From Megascapheus bottae (lineage: Eukaryota > Chordata > Mammalia > Rodentia > Geomyidae): 64,000 bases of DNA. Numbering within the stretch: position 1 is the first letter of the stretch; every line of letters begins with the position of its first letter. The notes below the pieces were generated by a model. The model worked only from the letters and a program-made list of their open reading frames with translations. It was not told the DNA's origin and made no database searches. Below are positions 12,128 to 23,518 of this stretch, piece by piece. The stretch is taken from contig JANJXV010000037.1 of the NCBI GenBank assembly GCA_024803745.1, positions 2,913,001 to 2,977,000 of the forward strand. Reading direction: 5' to 3'. The position numbers and the translations under genes were made by a program.

Positions 12128-13512
12128 ATTAAGAAAATAATATAATCTGTATATAACCACAGGCTTTTATGACTAATCAAACTATTTAGTAGTGGGAGAC
12201 ACTGAGTAAAGTAGTGAGTTGGCAATCCATGACCCACTAAAATCCACTATGTTTTATGAATTGTGACTCGGTGTTTCTTATCTAAAAGTCTGATTTCCAG
12301 AAATGAATATTTTGCAAATAATAATAACAGGTATTGAATTCACTGATTAGATAGCATCTCCTGAAAGCTTCTGAATTCTTCAAATCTTTCAATTATGGCC
12401 TGTGGATTTGAAACTATTCATAAAAGTGTCATCTTTGTTAATGCCAGGATAATGAGCATTAGAGTTAGAGAGAACTTGCAAAACATGATTTGATCATTGT
12501 TCAATTACTATTGGACTAAAATGGTATCAGTGAATTTGCTAAGGAGCTCAGTGTTAGGCACTGCACATACAAAATGGACATGGGTTACTTGTCCTACTAT
12601 TCACCATAGCTCACTGAGAGGTCCTGTTATTATCACTTCATAGTAGATGTGGAAATGGAGCCAAGTTCGCCAAAGGCACCTTGGGCCTGGCAGATTCTGT
12701 CAGCAATTGTGATATTTTCTCTTTTCCAGTGACAGAAGAATGGACTTAGGGATTTTTTTGCATGAATAAACAGACAGACTCATAACACAGGGATAGACTT
12801 ACAGAGCACGTTTAAAGGTAGACATGAGTATAAGTGATGCAACTAAGATTAAAATTCTAGATGTTTGACTCTCATCCTCCACTGCTCCACTAATGGCCAG
12901 TGGAATACATTGCTATGCTATGCTGGATGAATAAGACATGGCTTCCTTCCCTAAGAGGCCTGTAATTTCTCTGGAAACATGTTTTAAAATGCTGTACACT
13001 TACATTTAACCAGCCACAGCAAGGGCTATGACAAGACAGGTTATGTTGTCAAATGAATTATAGAGGTAGAAAGTGATATGTTTATTGAAATAAAGGAAGG
13101 GATATACCAGGCTGGGACAATCAGAAATAACCATATTCAAGAAATGTCACATATAGCCAATTGTATTTTCAAAGATTCTTCAACACCGATATCATAGCAG
13201 GTTAGCTAAAGAAGAGGACAGAGAAGGCTGGACTTCCTTATTGGGGAATTACTTGTTCTGTGAATGCCCTAAACTGCCACAAAGCCCATGTGTCCCTGGC
13301 TGTGACTGCATTTGCACACAAAGTGGCAGGACTGTGGTCTGCAGAAATTGTGTTTCCTCGCTATCCCCTGCTCCCAAAGCATTTAAGAATCTCTCAATGT
13401 TCATTTAAACTAAGATTGTGTGTCTCCTAACCTCAGTGCTTTCTTTCTTTTTTTCCCCAAACTTCTCCTTGGCTCTTCCTCGTCTGTGGCTGTTTTCTGT
13501 TTCAACTAAAAG

Positions 13513-13586
13513 TGGCTGTTCCTCTGTCTCCAGCTTCTTCCTGCTCTTCTGCAATAGACCAGTTCCTGTCTAACTGAACGTGCTCT
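13513..13586 (+). CDS. HTR4: HTR4 alternative tail exon (variants g and e), two acceptor sites
   Basis: From acceptor AG at 13511-13512 the frame reads (S)GCSSVSSFFLLFCNRPVPV and stops at TAA 13571-13573. The human 5-HT4(g) tail is SGCSPVSSFLLLFCNRPVPV. A second acceptor, AG at 13532-13533 after a pyrimidine run, starts the exon at 13534 and gives (S)FFLLFCNRPVPV, matching human 5-HT4(e) SFPLLFCNRPVPV. In both cases the first exonic base completes AG-T or AG-C serine with the upstream common exon. A consensus donor GTAAGT at 13587-13592 lies 13 nt after the stop, so the exon is probably internal and spliced on to a 3' exon (inferred). The C-terminal PVPV is a hydrophobic, class II-type PDZ ligand. 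The boundaries are seen in sequence; expression is not. Confidence 0.85.
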
Positions 13587-14029
13587 GTAAGTCTGTCTCT
13601 TTCTATGTTGTGAGTCTGTCTATGCGTGTCCCTTCGTTTCTTCATATAGAACATCCTAGTGTATGTTCATTCTTCTCACCTCCTTGAAGACAGGTGTTCC
13701 TAGAGCCCTCGTGGTTTGTCTAGAACCTGTTTGGCTCATAGTTCCTTCTGGACTTTGATGACTTAAATGGAGGTTGTTTGTGGCTTTCACCTATATGGCT
13801 TAAGCAGATTTTTTTCTATTTCTTGATCTTTAATGATTTTATTGTGGCTTCTTCCCTTTCCTGGGAGGTTAGCCTCCTCTAGATCCAAGCAGACAGCACT
13901 GTGCTAAGGTTGAATTCACACAGTGAAAATATGGTAGTCTCAGAATCTCTTATCTGGATTATTCACATGCCTTGATTCATCATTTATCTCCTTGGATAGA
14001 AATGGTGAAATCCTTCACATTTCTTTCTT

Positions 14030-14258
14030 TTTTGTGGGTGGGGGAAAGGAAGTCATGGGGCTTGAACTCACAGGCTAGGTGCTGTCCCTGAGCTTATTTT
14101 GTTCAAGGCAGTGCTCTGTGCTTTGATCCATTGCCTCACTTCTGGATTATATGTGGTAAATTAGAGATAAAGAGTCTCACAGACTTTTCTGCCTGGACTG
14201 GCTTCAAATCATGATCCTCAGATTTCAGCCTTCTGAGTAGCTAAGATTATAGGCACAT
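14030..14258 (-). mobile_element. B1-like/Geo dimeric SINE, inverted
   Basis: TCATGGGGCTTGAACTCACA opens the reversed Geo half; TGATCCTCAGATTTCAGCC belongs to the left half. Confidence 0.65.
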
Positions 14259-14264
14259 AGGTGC

Positions 14265-14420
14265 AGGTGATCTGAAGCCAGACTGAGCAGAAAAATCTGA
14301 TATTCTTACTACCATTTAACTAGAAGTGCAATTGTGAATCAAGTGGCAGAGCACCAGTCTTGAGTGAAAAAGCTAAGAGTCAATGCCCTTTCCCTGAATT
14401 CTAGCTCCAGCTAGAAACAA
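14265..14420 (+). mobile_element. B1-like/Geo SINE fragment
   Basis: A plus-strand partial dimer (GGTGATCTGAAGCCAGACTG ... GTCAATGCCC) wedged between inverted copies. Confidence 0.5.
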
Positions 14421-14512
14421 AAGACCAGGATCTGGGTCTTGTGAACTGTGATTCTCCAAATCTCTGCCTCCTGAGTAGCTAGGATTCAGGTGTGAGCCCT
14501 GGCATCCAGATA
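14420..14512 (-). mobile_element. B1-like SINE half fragment, inverted
   Basis: CTCTGCCTCCTGAGTAGCTA and GTGTGAGCCCTGGCATCC are typical of the reversed left half. Confidence 0.5.
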
Positions 14513-14679
14513 CTCTCACTGTATTTTGATTATTGATAATATGGCTTATGTTTCCCAAACATATATATATATATATATCTGTCCACTAATTCCTTCCCTA
14601 TATACAAATATGTGTGTGTCTATGTATTTAATGTGAGATTCTTATGGATGGTATGTAATTGAGTCTTGGTTTTTGGTCC

Positions 14680-14850
14680 TTTGTCGGTTTGGGGACTTCC
14701 ATCTAGGGTCTTGAACATGCTAGGCAGGCAGTCTACTGTTGCATCTAGCTAGTGTTTTGTTGAGGCAGGATCTTCATATATAGCTCAGGTTGGCTTTGGC
14801 TTCATAGTTCCTGACTTTGCTGAAATTGTAGTTATGTCCATAGCTGGGAT
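14680..14850 (-). mobile_element. Older ID/B1-like SINE remnants
   Basis: CTTGAACATGCTAGGCAGGC resembles a reversed ID element, and AGCTCAGGTTGGCTTTGGCTT resembles a reversed B1. Both are diverged. Confidence 0.4.
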
Positions 14851-15399
14851 AACCTTGATCAAGATGTTTAGGCAATCAGTAATAAAACTGATTATCAATT
14901 TAGGTGGATTAAAATGTTATATTTGTGATTATCTTTTTTTTCTCTTTTTTCTTGGTTTCTTGTTTTGGCCTTGCAAACAGGCAGAAGCCTATTGTAATTT
15001 TACTTAAATATTTTATATGATCCATTTCTTTTTTCTAGCACTAAAAATTTAATGAACACTTTTTTTAGATGTGACAATATACATTTACAACTAATCCTTG
15101 ACTATTTTCAATAGCACTTTATTGCTTAATGGGTCTAGTGAGCACCTTATAATAGCAAAATATTCTTGTTTCCTCCTTCCCAACCACTCCTGATATCATT
15201 TCAGTCTGTCATTTAATTCACACATACAGGCATAAGTAATATATTACATTGTTGTTGTTGCTATATTACACGAACTCTTCTCTGATGAATTAAGAAAATT
15301 CACAGTTTTATTTTATTTCTCTGATACCCTTTTCTCTACGTAGATTCTTATCTATTTTTTTGTCTCTAAAAATTTTCTGTGAACATGTCTTGCAAGACA

Positions 15400-15865
15400 A
15401 ATATACTGGCCACTAATTCCTTCCATTTTTGTTTGAGAAAGTTCTTATTTCTCCTTAATATTGAAGATTAATTTTGCAAGATCACAATACCAGGATGGTA
15501 GACTTTGCTTTTACTCTTAGCACTTTGAATTATTTGGTCTAGTCAAGGGTTTTCAGAAGCAGGATCTAATTGTTATCTTTGTTCCTCTCTAGATAAGGTG
15601 TTTTCCCTTTCTGACTCCCTTCAGATTTTTTTCTTTCCCTTTAATCCTCTTCAGTTTGAATGTGATTGGCACACATGTAAGTTTAGTGGCATTTATCCTG
15701 CTTGCTATTTTCCCGAGCTTCCTGGGTCAGTGGTTTGGTGTTTAATATTAATTTGGGGAAAACTAGTCCTCATACTTGCTCCAAATCTTCTGCTTCTTTC
15801 TTCTGGTTTTCCTGTGGCTGTAAGAATATCCTGGAGCTGTTATTGGACATTTTGTTTGTTTGTTT

Positions 15866-15917
<52 letters not shown>

Positions 15918-17100
15918 CACTGGCCTCTCCCCTCTGCCATTGCTTTTCAGTTTCTATTGAGTTCCAGTCAAATCTAGAGACTCTTTCCTCAGTTCCATCC
16001 AATCAACCCAGCAAAGGCCTTCTCCGTTGTTAATGCTTTCAGTTTCTAGAATTTCTGTGCTGTTCTTTCTTAGAATGCTCATGCCTCCATCTACTTTGCC
16101 TTCCTATCTTGCCTACTCTCTACTTTCCCCAGGAACTCTTAGATTTTGCACACTGCAATGATTTGTTTTCATGTTTGCTGACCCCAGGATCGCTTCCTCT
16201 GCTGAATCTGGTTCTGAAGTGTGCTGTGGCCTTTCACACTGTGCTTTCTACAATCTGGTGTGGTGTGTCATGTGACTTTAATTGGTGATTAGACATGATG
16301 TACTGGATAAATGGGCTGTGGCAGTTGGAACTTTAGTGGTATAGGGAAAAGAGGAGGTGTGCATTCATTCTGTAATCAAGTCTCAGGTTTTAAGTGAGAC
16401 AACTCAGCAATGTCCACTTCGTCAAGACTTCCATGTTCTCCCACACCAGCTCGGGTAGAATAAATAATTATCCAGAAGGTATTGAAGTGCATTTTCATTC
16501 TCCCATCAGTTGGGTTCCGCTAATGTTCCAATAGATGGAGCTCTGGTAAGTAGTCTCCTCAAGGTGGACCTTGCTGAAAAGAGCAGAGTGCTCTGGAGTA
16601 TTTCAAAACATTTATTTTCCTTCTTCCCTGCCGGATGCATGGGGAGATTTTTCTCCATTTACTGAGAACCACGGTTGAGCTCCTGAACTATAACTTCACT
16701 GAATCTCCCTGGAGTTCATTGTATCTCTCAGACTTGTCTACCCTGAGCCTCTAGCAATTTTTCTATTAGAATTCTGGTATTCTTGTCTCAGCACTGGTTC
16801 CTGGAGAGGTTTCTGCTCCAGTAAATTCTGACTGCCTGTACTTGCTTGTCTGTCTCTCCTGTTTTGTGTCAGTGATTTTTTTCTGCCAACTTCATTTCTC
16901 TCATATGTCTTAAAGTTGCTGGGTTTTCAGTTCCTCTAGCTTTTCCCCTGTTGTTAGGATACAGCAATGACTTCTGAGACAAACTGGATCTTTTGATTTT
17001 CAGTTTTATTAAAAACTTTATAATTTGAAACAATTCTACATATGAAGGAAATAGAAGTGGTGAAGAAAATTCATATACTCTTCATCCAGATCTCCGAATT
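15400..17100. mobile_element. Old L1-like segment, interrupted
   Basis: Phrases such as ATTTTGCAAGATCACAATAC, GCACTTTGAATTATTTGGTC and TTTCTAGAATTTCTGTGCTG resemble ancient mammalian L1 sequence. A TG microsatellite sits inside it. Orientation and subfamily are uncertain. Confidence 0.4.
15871..15916. repeat. TG microsatellite
   Basis: About 23 units preceded by TTTG repeats (15851-15869). Confidence 0.95.
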
Positions 17101-18037
17101 CTAACATTTCATGTAACTGAAAGCCAGCATTGACCCAGGTAATGTTGAACTAAATCCTAAACTTCATTTGAACATTCCTAGTACGAAGTCTGTTTAGGAA
17201 AACATCTGTTGAAAGTTGTCATTTTGAATTCCTTTTTAGTTACCCTGTGCTAGGCATAAGGACCTCAGGAGATGTCTGAAATATTTGTCTGGACCTTTGT
17301 TAGTATTGTTGTGTTGCTTTACTGTGTTGATTTGTTTTGTTTGACTTTTTACGGTATTTTTGTCGTTCTCACACATGATCTATTAACTCATTGACTGCTA
17401 GCATACCATTATTTCTTCCAGTCTCTGCTGGGTGAGGAGGGAAATTTCCAGAGTTGGGTCAAAACTGAATTTAGGATTTTTCTGAGGGAAATCCATATTC
17501 TACTGACAGAAAATGTAGCCCATTGCACTCCACTTCATTGGCTTTTTTTATTAATATATAAGAAAAATGAGAAGAAAGCTCATCCTTCTGTGACAACTTC
17601 CCTGGTGATGAAAGGCCTTTGATAAACTCAGTGCAGGTGCTTGGGCAGCAGAAGTCACTGATTTTGAAAACATGAAGTATGCCCAGAAAAGACTCAGAAG
17701 TTTCAGTGACATACCCCTCGGCCAGAGAATTTTCACGGGAGTGTCTCCGTGTGTGGGGTTTTTGTTTGTTTGCTTGTTTTATATGTTTTTATGCTAATCT
17801 TTTGCTTTCTCATTCTCTGAAATAAAAACTTAGGAATGATCACATCTGGCAGAGACTTTTTGGAGTGGTATAATACATAAGGGCTCAATGGACATCAACA
17901 GACAAAGTTCCAGCATCCTTTGAAGATAGTTTAAATGCCAGATGTTACTTACTCAACAGATAAGTCCTTAGAGTTCATAATTCACTTCATACAGAGCGTG
18001 GTATCAAGTGCTACCTACAAAGTATTAAAAATAAATA

Positions 18038-18245
18038 AGGCATTGGCACCAGTGGCTCAAGGCTGGGATTCTTGCTACTCAGCAAGCTGAGAACTGTGGA
18101 TAAAAGTTCAGAGCTACTTTGGGCAGACAAATCTGTGAGACTCTTTCCTTCAGTTCCAGAAAGCTGGAAGTGGAGTAGAGTGCAAGCCAGGAGCCTAAAA
18201 GCCAGTCAGAGAGAAAAGCCCAAAGTAGATTCAAGTCCTGATACT
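18038..18245 (+). mobile_element. B1-like/Geo dimeric SINE, diverged
   Basis: CACCAGTGGCTCAAGGCTGG and AGCTGGAAGTGG are recognisable; the rest is heavily substituted. Confidence 0.5.
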
Positions 18246-18319
18246 GAAAAACAGATAAATAAGTAGTAAATAAATAAGGCTGGGAAATATTAGTAGCACA
18301 AGGGGCTCTGGACTTTACA

Positions 18320-18475
18320 AAGCCCAGCTTTGAATCCAGGCTAGGTCAATCACTATCTGATAGACCACTGGCAAATCTTCTCTTCCCTGAGTCTCATTTT
18401 CCCTGTCTCTGGACATCAGTCATTAAAATAACACTACTGATATCATAGCTGCTGCAAGCATTAAAGCAGGATCGG
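18320..18475 (-). repeat. MIR fragment, inverted
   Basis: CTGGCAAATCTTCTCTTCCC TGAGTCTCATTTTCCCTG is typical of reversed MIR. Confidence 0.5.
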
Positions 18476-20250
18476 ATAGAGAACGAAGAAATTATTGCTG
18501 GTTACAACGTGACAGGATCTACATTCAGCCTTCCAAGAGTATCAGAAAGGTCAAACATTTACCTAAGTTGACATCTAGCAGTGGCAAACAATATGTATTT
18601 CTTACAAAACCAGCATTGAACGGGGATTTAAAAGTTAGGCAAGATTGGAAAGTGGCCTCCAGTGATCCTGCTATTCAATATCCTTCAACCTACAAGAGTT
18701 GAATGTTGCAGTTACATAAGTCAGGTTAATGAGTGCACTTCTTTTCTGAACAGTGTCACCTCTGTTCTCAGTTTCTTCTGTGTATGCATCTTGAGTTAGA
18801 TTATCTTGGATTGTCCCAGTGGCTCATTGTTATGGCATGCAGCCTTAAAAATAGAAGGTCGTAGGATTAGCCAGAAAGGAGGAAAGTGAAGATGGAAGCG
18901 GAGACTGAAACCATGGGGCCATGATCCAAAGAATGTGAACGGGGGCGCCACGAGAGACCAGAAAGAACACATGCTCTGCTAGTATCTTGATTTTAACTCT
19001 AGAAAATCCATTTTGTACTTCTAATCTCTAGAACTGGAAGACTGTACATTTGTATCCATTTAAATTAATGGCTAGAGCTGTGGTGATTCATCAGTAGTGG
19101 GCACAGGGAGTGAATATACCTCCTCCTTTGCTTGTGGGCTTTCACCAGCTCCAGTCCAATCTACATCCCTACGGTGTCACAATCCTATAAAATATAAAGG
19201 GTCCCTGAACACATGCTGCTTATGACCTTGCCTGACAGTCATCTGTTTTAGGATGAGAATAATAGTTGGCCATTTGCTAACTCTAATCTTTGCGTCAATT
19301 AATGCCTCCCCTGATCTTTCTCACCTCTGTATTTCCTTTGTCTTTGGCTGTACCCTCCTTCCCATGGCCTAGACACCCCTCACCCATCATTTTGGGTCAT
19401 GTCTTCCTGACACAGTACTTGACACACTAACTGAGGAAAGCACACTTTCCTGGCAAGCTCTCACATTCCCACCAAATCCCCAGTCCTAACACTTTTGGCT
19501 TTAATTGACACCTGACTGTGAATCTCTCACACCACCCTGTGAACTGTGTCAACTTTTACCCTAAGCGCTCCAAGGTCTGGTGTAGGGTCTGAGCACTCAA
19601 TACACATTTCAGCGTAAGTGGCTGAGTTAATAAAAATCTAGGGCTTGAAAGTTTCATTCCTTTGTGAACACTGAAAAAAAAAATACCCACGGTGATATCC
19701 ATCTTGGTTTCCAGGTGCCAAAGCTCTGGCTTCCATGATATTCTGCTCAAGCAGAGGCACCTTCTATTTTAATAATTAAAACATCTTCTTGCAAGTGCCC
19801 CAGCATGAGTCAACACTGCTGTGCAGAGGAGGACTGGGTGATATGTAATAAAATCTAATCGCTTCCTGATAATGCCAGGCTGGACAGGCAGAGGGGACTG
19901 TTATTATACAGCTAATGACTGCATCCAGCCTGCTCTAATTGCTCAGTGAATGAATTGTGGCTTCTGTCATGTTGAGTAAGTTAACACAGAGGAGGGGTGG
20001 GCAGCCCAGCTTGGGGTAGTATTGCTGTTGCTTAGGAAACAGTAGTGAGGTTTCATCAGGACCTGACACCACTCAGGTACACCCACTCACCTGTGGTCAG
20101 CTCACAGTGGGTGGAAGTTAAGACAGATCCCACACAGAACAGAGCTAGAAAGCTTTTACCACCATGATGAATAACACTGTTGTTCTCTGGGAGTTTTCTT
20201 TTTTATTTTCATATAAACCCATCTTGAAAGTGTGTGTTTATGTGTGCGCG

Positions 20251-20253
<3 letters not shown>

Positions 20254-20292
<39 letters not shown>
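20254..20292. repeat. CA microsatellite
   Basis: About 19 units, flanked by TGTGCGCGCA, an alternating purine-pyrimidine tract. Confidence 0.95.
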
Positions 20293-20298
<6 letters not shown>

Positions 20299-20324
20299 TA
20301 TATGGGCATGCGCACATGCGCAGT

Positions 20325-20519
20325 AACACCAGCACTTAAACTCAGGGCCTCATAGTCTCATTTGTGCTTATCACTCAAGTCTGATGCTCTACCACTTGCC
20401 CACATCTTCACTTCTATCTCTTCTTTTGCTGGCTAACTGGACAGTCTGTTTGGGTTGGCTTCCAGGGATCACAGCTTCCTAAGCAACTAGGATTCCAGGT
20501 GTAAACCACCACTGCCCAG
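20325..20519 (-). mobile_element. B1-like/Geo dimeric SINE, inverted and diverged
   Basis: Begins near ACACCAGCACTTAAACTCAG and ends GTGTAAACCACCACTGCCCAG. Confidence 0.5.
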
Positions 20520-20751
20520 TGAGTAAATACCTGTTCAATCAGTTCTAATGAGTGGATTTCCACATGAAATACAAGGGTTCTGTCATTCCTCAATCATAAG
20601 ATAACAGGGATACTATGTGACATTTATTGTGTACAATTTGGCTGTCATTATTCTGAAAAGCATTTAGTGTTTATAATGTTGTTCAATGCCTACAATCACG
20701 AACAGACAGATCCAGACTTGAATCTGACCAATTGGCCTCAAGAATGTGTTT

Positions 20752-20932
20752 TCTTCTTGGAGCTTGAACTCAGAGCCTGAGCACTGTCCTTGGGCTTTCT
20801 CAAGGCAGGAGCTCTTCCACTAGGACCACAGCACTATTCCCAGTTTTTTCTATGCATATGGTACCAAGGATTTGAACCCAGGTCTTTGTGTCTGCAAGGC
20901 AAGCAATCTACCACTAGGCCAAATTTCCATGC
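20752..20932 (-). mobile_element. IDL-Geo dimeric SINE, inverted
   Basis: Both halves are recognisable in reverse. An approximate duplication CAAGAATSTGTNTTCT flanks it. Confidence 0.75.
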
Positions 20933-21229
20933 CAAGAATCTGTGTTCTTAACTGCTCCCCACTCAGCTCCTATCTCTTTACTTTCTAGGAAAATCACATT
21001 TTCTAAGCCTCAGTGTTCTTATCAGGCAAGCATCTTCCACTCACCACGTCTCTAGCCCACTGCTAAAGTCTCTGTACATGTGATTGTATCTGGTTAGTTA
21101 AGTTGTTGGCCAGGTCTCACAAATAAATGGTAGGCTTCGGGGGATTCAAGTGCAGTCCTGTTTGTCTGAAATGCTAAGTGTTTCACTCTGTTTCTCTTTC
21201 TATTTCCCACATAGATAAGGACCAAATAG

Positions 21230-21382
21230 GATCCACATAGAATCAACAATTTAAACATGGACAGAACATACCTGACCTGCGTCGATCCTCCTGCATAGAT
21301 GTGTTAACCTGGATCGCATATAGTCTGGCCTCATTGTCCCAGGCCTGACAGATGCCATCTGTATAGATCCTACTGCATAGAC
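21230..21382. repeat. Degenerate GATCC...CATAGA repeat
   Basis: GATCCTCCTGCATAGAT (21284-21300) recurs as GATCCTACTGCATAGAC (21366-21382), 82 bases apart, with a shorter relative GATCCACATAGAAT at 21230. The region has more CpG than its surroundings. Not identified. Confidence 0.4.
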
Positions 21383-23430
21383 ATGGGGCCCGATGTGGAT
21401 TCAGGCCCGTGTATGCTGCGGGCTTAGATCTGGATCCCATCCAAACCATGGTATTCCCTTAGCTAGGATGACAGTTGTGAGCCACCATGCTTGTTTCCTA
21501 ATGATGAATGTATAAGAATATATCCCTGTCTTCAAGCAATGCAGGTCTGAATTCTGAATGGAAAAGCCAAAAGGAGCTTCCTGGGAGGTCTTTTACACCA
21601 TTGCACTTATCAAACTTGTCCTATGAAGAAAAAGCTAAAGTTTTAGGGGATCTTTACGTCCACGCCACTTCACTCAGACCCTGCTACCTTTCTCGTGTGG
21701 ACTCCTTCTACTCTCCTTCCTATTCCCTTTTCCCTTAGCCACTTTCATCCTTGACATTTGCTCTCCTCCTTACATACAATGTGTTTCGTTTCTCTCAGAT
21801 CTATACATGCTCCCTCCTTCACATCACAGTGTTAACATGTGGGACTAAAACTACAGCATATAGCTGAGCATATGCTGTTAGACAAGCATGTCATTGTGAA
21901 CACCACCCATCTGGTATCCAGTCTCCCTGTATTTCTTGTTTCAGGAAATCAACTAAACCCAACACTGGATTTGCAGAGTGGCAAAGCCTGGATGGCAGTG
22001 AGGCTGGGTTTCCAATGGAGGCTGTGTTGACACCTCAGTGTAGGCAGCCCTGATCTTTCCCAAAGTCTTATGGGTGTCATCAGGACCTTTCCTAGCCACT
22101 CTGATGGCCTCATGATCTGACCCATTCTCAGTTTGCCTCTGAAGAATTGACTCACAGCAGACATGTAACAACATGTCTCTCAGGAGTGGGTGCTTTTCTC
22201 ACGAAATGTCGTATTTCCCAGGCGTGGCTTAGCAGCAACATGGAGGAGAGCCTTGGTTAACATCTGATTTCTTCTTTCTTCTTCTAAGAGGACGACTTGC
22301 TTTGGATTCTTGGAGTCAGTATTATAAGACTTCTTTTTTTTAAATCATTTTTGTTGTGGAAGATGGCTCTGTGTATTATACAACTGCTGTCTCCTTAAGG
22401 ACAATAGGTCATGCCTCCCTGATTGGTTTGGCTCAGTAGAGACAAAGCACTCTGAGCTGAGAATGACTCCCTTAGACTCACACGTGGTCCAGAGGCTAGA
22501 AGGGAACCAGTGAAACCCCTCACTGGTGTTGGAATAGCTAGGCTTCATTGGATCCATCATCTTACCAATGTTCTATCTGCATTGTGCACAGAACAGTACT
22601 TTCTCAACGGGGTCACTGTGAGGCTTTGATAAAGGCATAGGAGTGATTGGCACAGCGCAATTATCAGCACAAGTCAGCAAAACAGAAAGGTAAATTATCA
22701 CGTTCTGTTGGCAACGTTGGACGCTGGCTATCTGGTGTTGGTGGCTTGGATTACTGACACTGGCCTTAGAGAAGCAGGCAGTGATCTTGCTTCTAAACTG
22801 CAGAAATTCCAGATAAATCTGTGCCAGATGTTGGTGTCTTGGTGATGAGATGCACCTGCAATGAAAATGGATTTAAAGGCAATTAAAACATCAAGTGCAA
22901 CAGTGTGACACAGCTAAGGAAATAATAAACACTTGTCAAGTAGTACATTCCACTGTGATGTTTAGAGTCAACTTGCTACCTCATTCAGCTAAGTGATTTG
23001 TGAATGAGAAAAGATTCAAAGAGACAAATATACTTAGTTTTTGATTACAGACCCTGGGTGATTTATTCCTCTCTCTCAGCACTTTAATGTGATTGAGAAG
23101 AGAGGATATGGATGATTCTGGTACTGCATGAGGGGATACATAAGCTCATTCTCACAATTAGCATAAGAGTCCCAGGTTTTGAGGAGAGGTACCATTCCCT
23201 CTGCAACCGAAGCCTGTTTCTGCTAAGACTCAGTTTCCCTACTTAACATGAGCAATCTAAGAAAGTCCTTTGGTCTTTGTTCCCGTGTAAAGTTCCATCC
23301 CCACCCCACTCCAGCTCTGTGTACCCTCAGAAGCATGCAAAGACCAGAAGACCAGAGTGAAGGGATAGTTATCCTCGGTGACTGTGCAGGATGCCTGCTA
23401 ACTTCTCATGTCTTCTCTTTTTCTCCCTAG

Positions 23431-23518
23431 GTATACAGTTCTGCATAGCAGACACCACCAGGAACTTGAGAAACTGCCCATACACAATGATCCAGAATCC
23501 TTGGAATCATGCTTCTGA
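23431..23518 (+). CDS. HTR4: HTR4 terminal coding exon, variant (a) tail
   Basis: After a strong pyrimidine tract and CCCTAG, base 23431 (G) completes AG-G arginine. The frame then reads YTVLHSRHHQELEKLPIHND, continues PESLESCF, and stops at TGA 23516-23518. This is the 5-HT4(a) tail. It differs from human only where human has RG and this genome has SR, after YTVLH. The last three residues, SCF, are the PDZ ligand of the (a) variant, known to bind sorting nexin 27 and NHERF and to direct receptor trafficking. The exon should continue into 3' UTR. Its acceptor is also the likely acceptor for the upstream e/g exon. Confidence 0.93.

Larger units (their letters stand above)
1..13512 (+). other. 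HTR4: HTR4 intron (last part before the e/g exon)
   Basis: No coding exon was recognised here. It contains SINEs (480-697, 1862-2056, 2828-3040, 3985-4205, 4843-5042, 8057-8254, 8335-8447, 8612-8734, 11943-12122), CA/TG runs near 3066, 3637, 3884 and 6501, MIR pieces, and an L1 3' end at 10640-11750. In 700-1860, 5057-7400, 8735-10220 and 12690-13510 I see nothing beyond the listed repeats. Confidence 0.7.
13587..23430 (+). other. HTR4: HTR4 intron between the e/g and (a) tail exons
   Basis: The intron starts with GTAAGT and ends with CTCCCTAG. It holds nested SINE pieces near 14030-14512, an old L1-like segment (about 15400-17100), a TG run at 15871, diverged SINEs at 18038 and 20325, an IDL-Geo at 20752, and a small degenerate repeat near 21230-21440. 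In 18500-20250 and 21450-23430 I recognised nothing else. Confidence 0.65.
1..23518 (+). other. HTR4: HTR4 gene, 3' portion (introns plus alternative C-terminal tail exons)
   Basis: This is the 3' end of the serotonin 5-HT4 receptor gene, a Gs-coupled plasma-membrane receptor whose variants differ only after a shared splice point in the C-terminal tail. Two tail exons are recognisable by translation, at 13513-13586 and 23431 onward. Both begin with the one base that completes an AG-split codon, as expected for this gene. The exons for the seven transmembrane segments and the last common exon were not seen, so they lie left of base 1. The convergent FBXO38 on the other strand agrees with the human HTR4-FBXO38 neighbourhood. 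Exons for tails b, c and d were looked for by eye and not found. Where the mRNA ends on the right is not settled. Confidence 0.9.

Noticed and set aside
1..13512. HTR4 tail exons b, c or d
   Set aside because: I searched by eye for the known b and c tail codings and found none; d is too short to recognise.
15598..15977. Plus-strand ORFs of 91-120 codons
   Set aside because: They read through the TG microsatellite and L1-like sequence.
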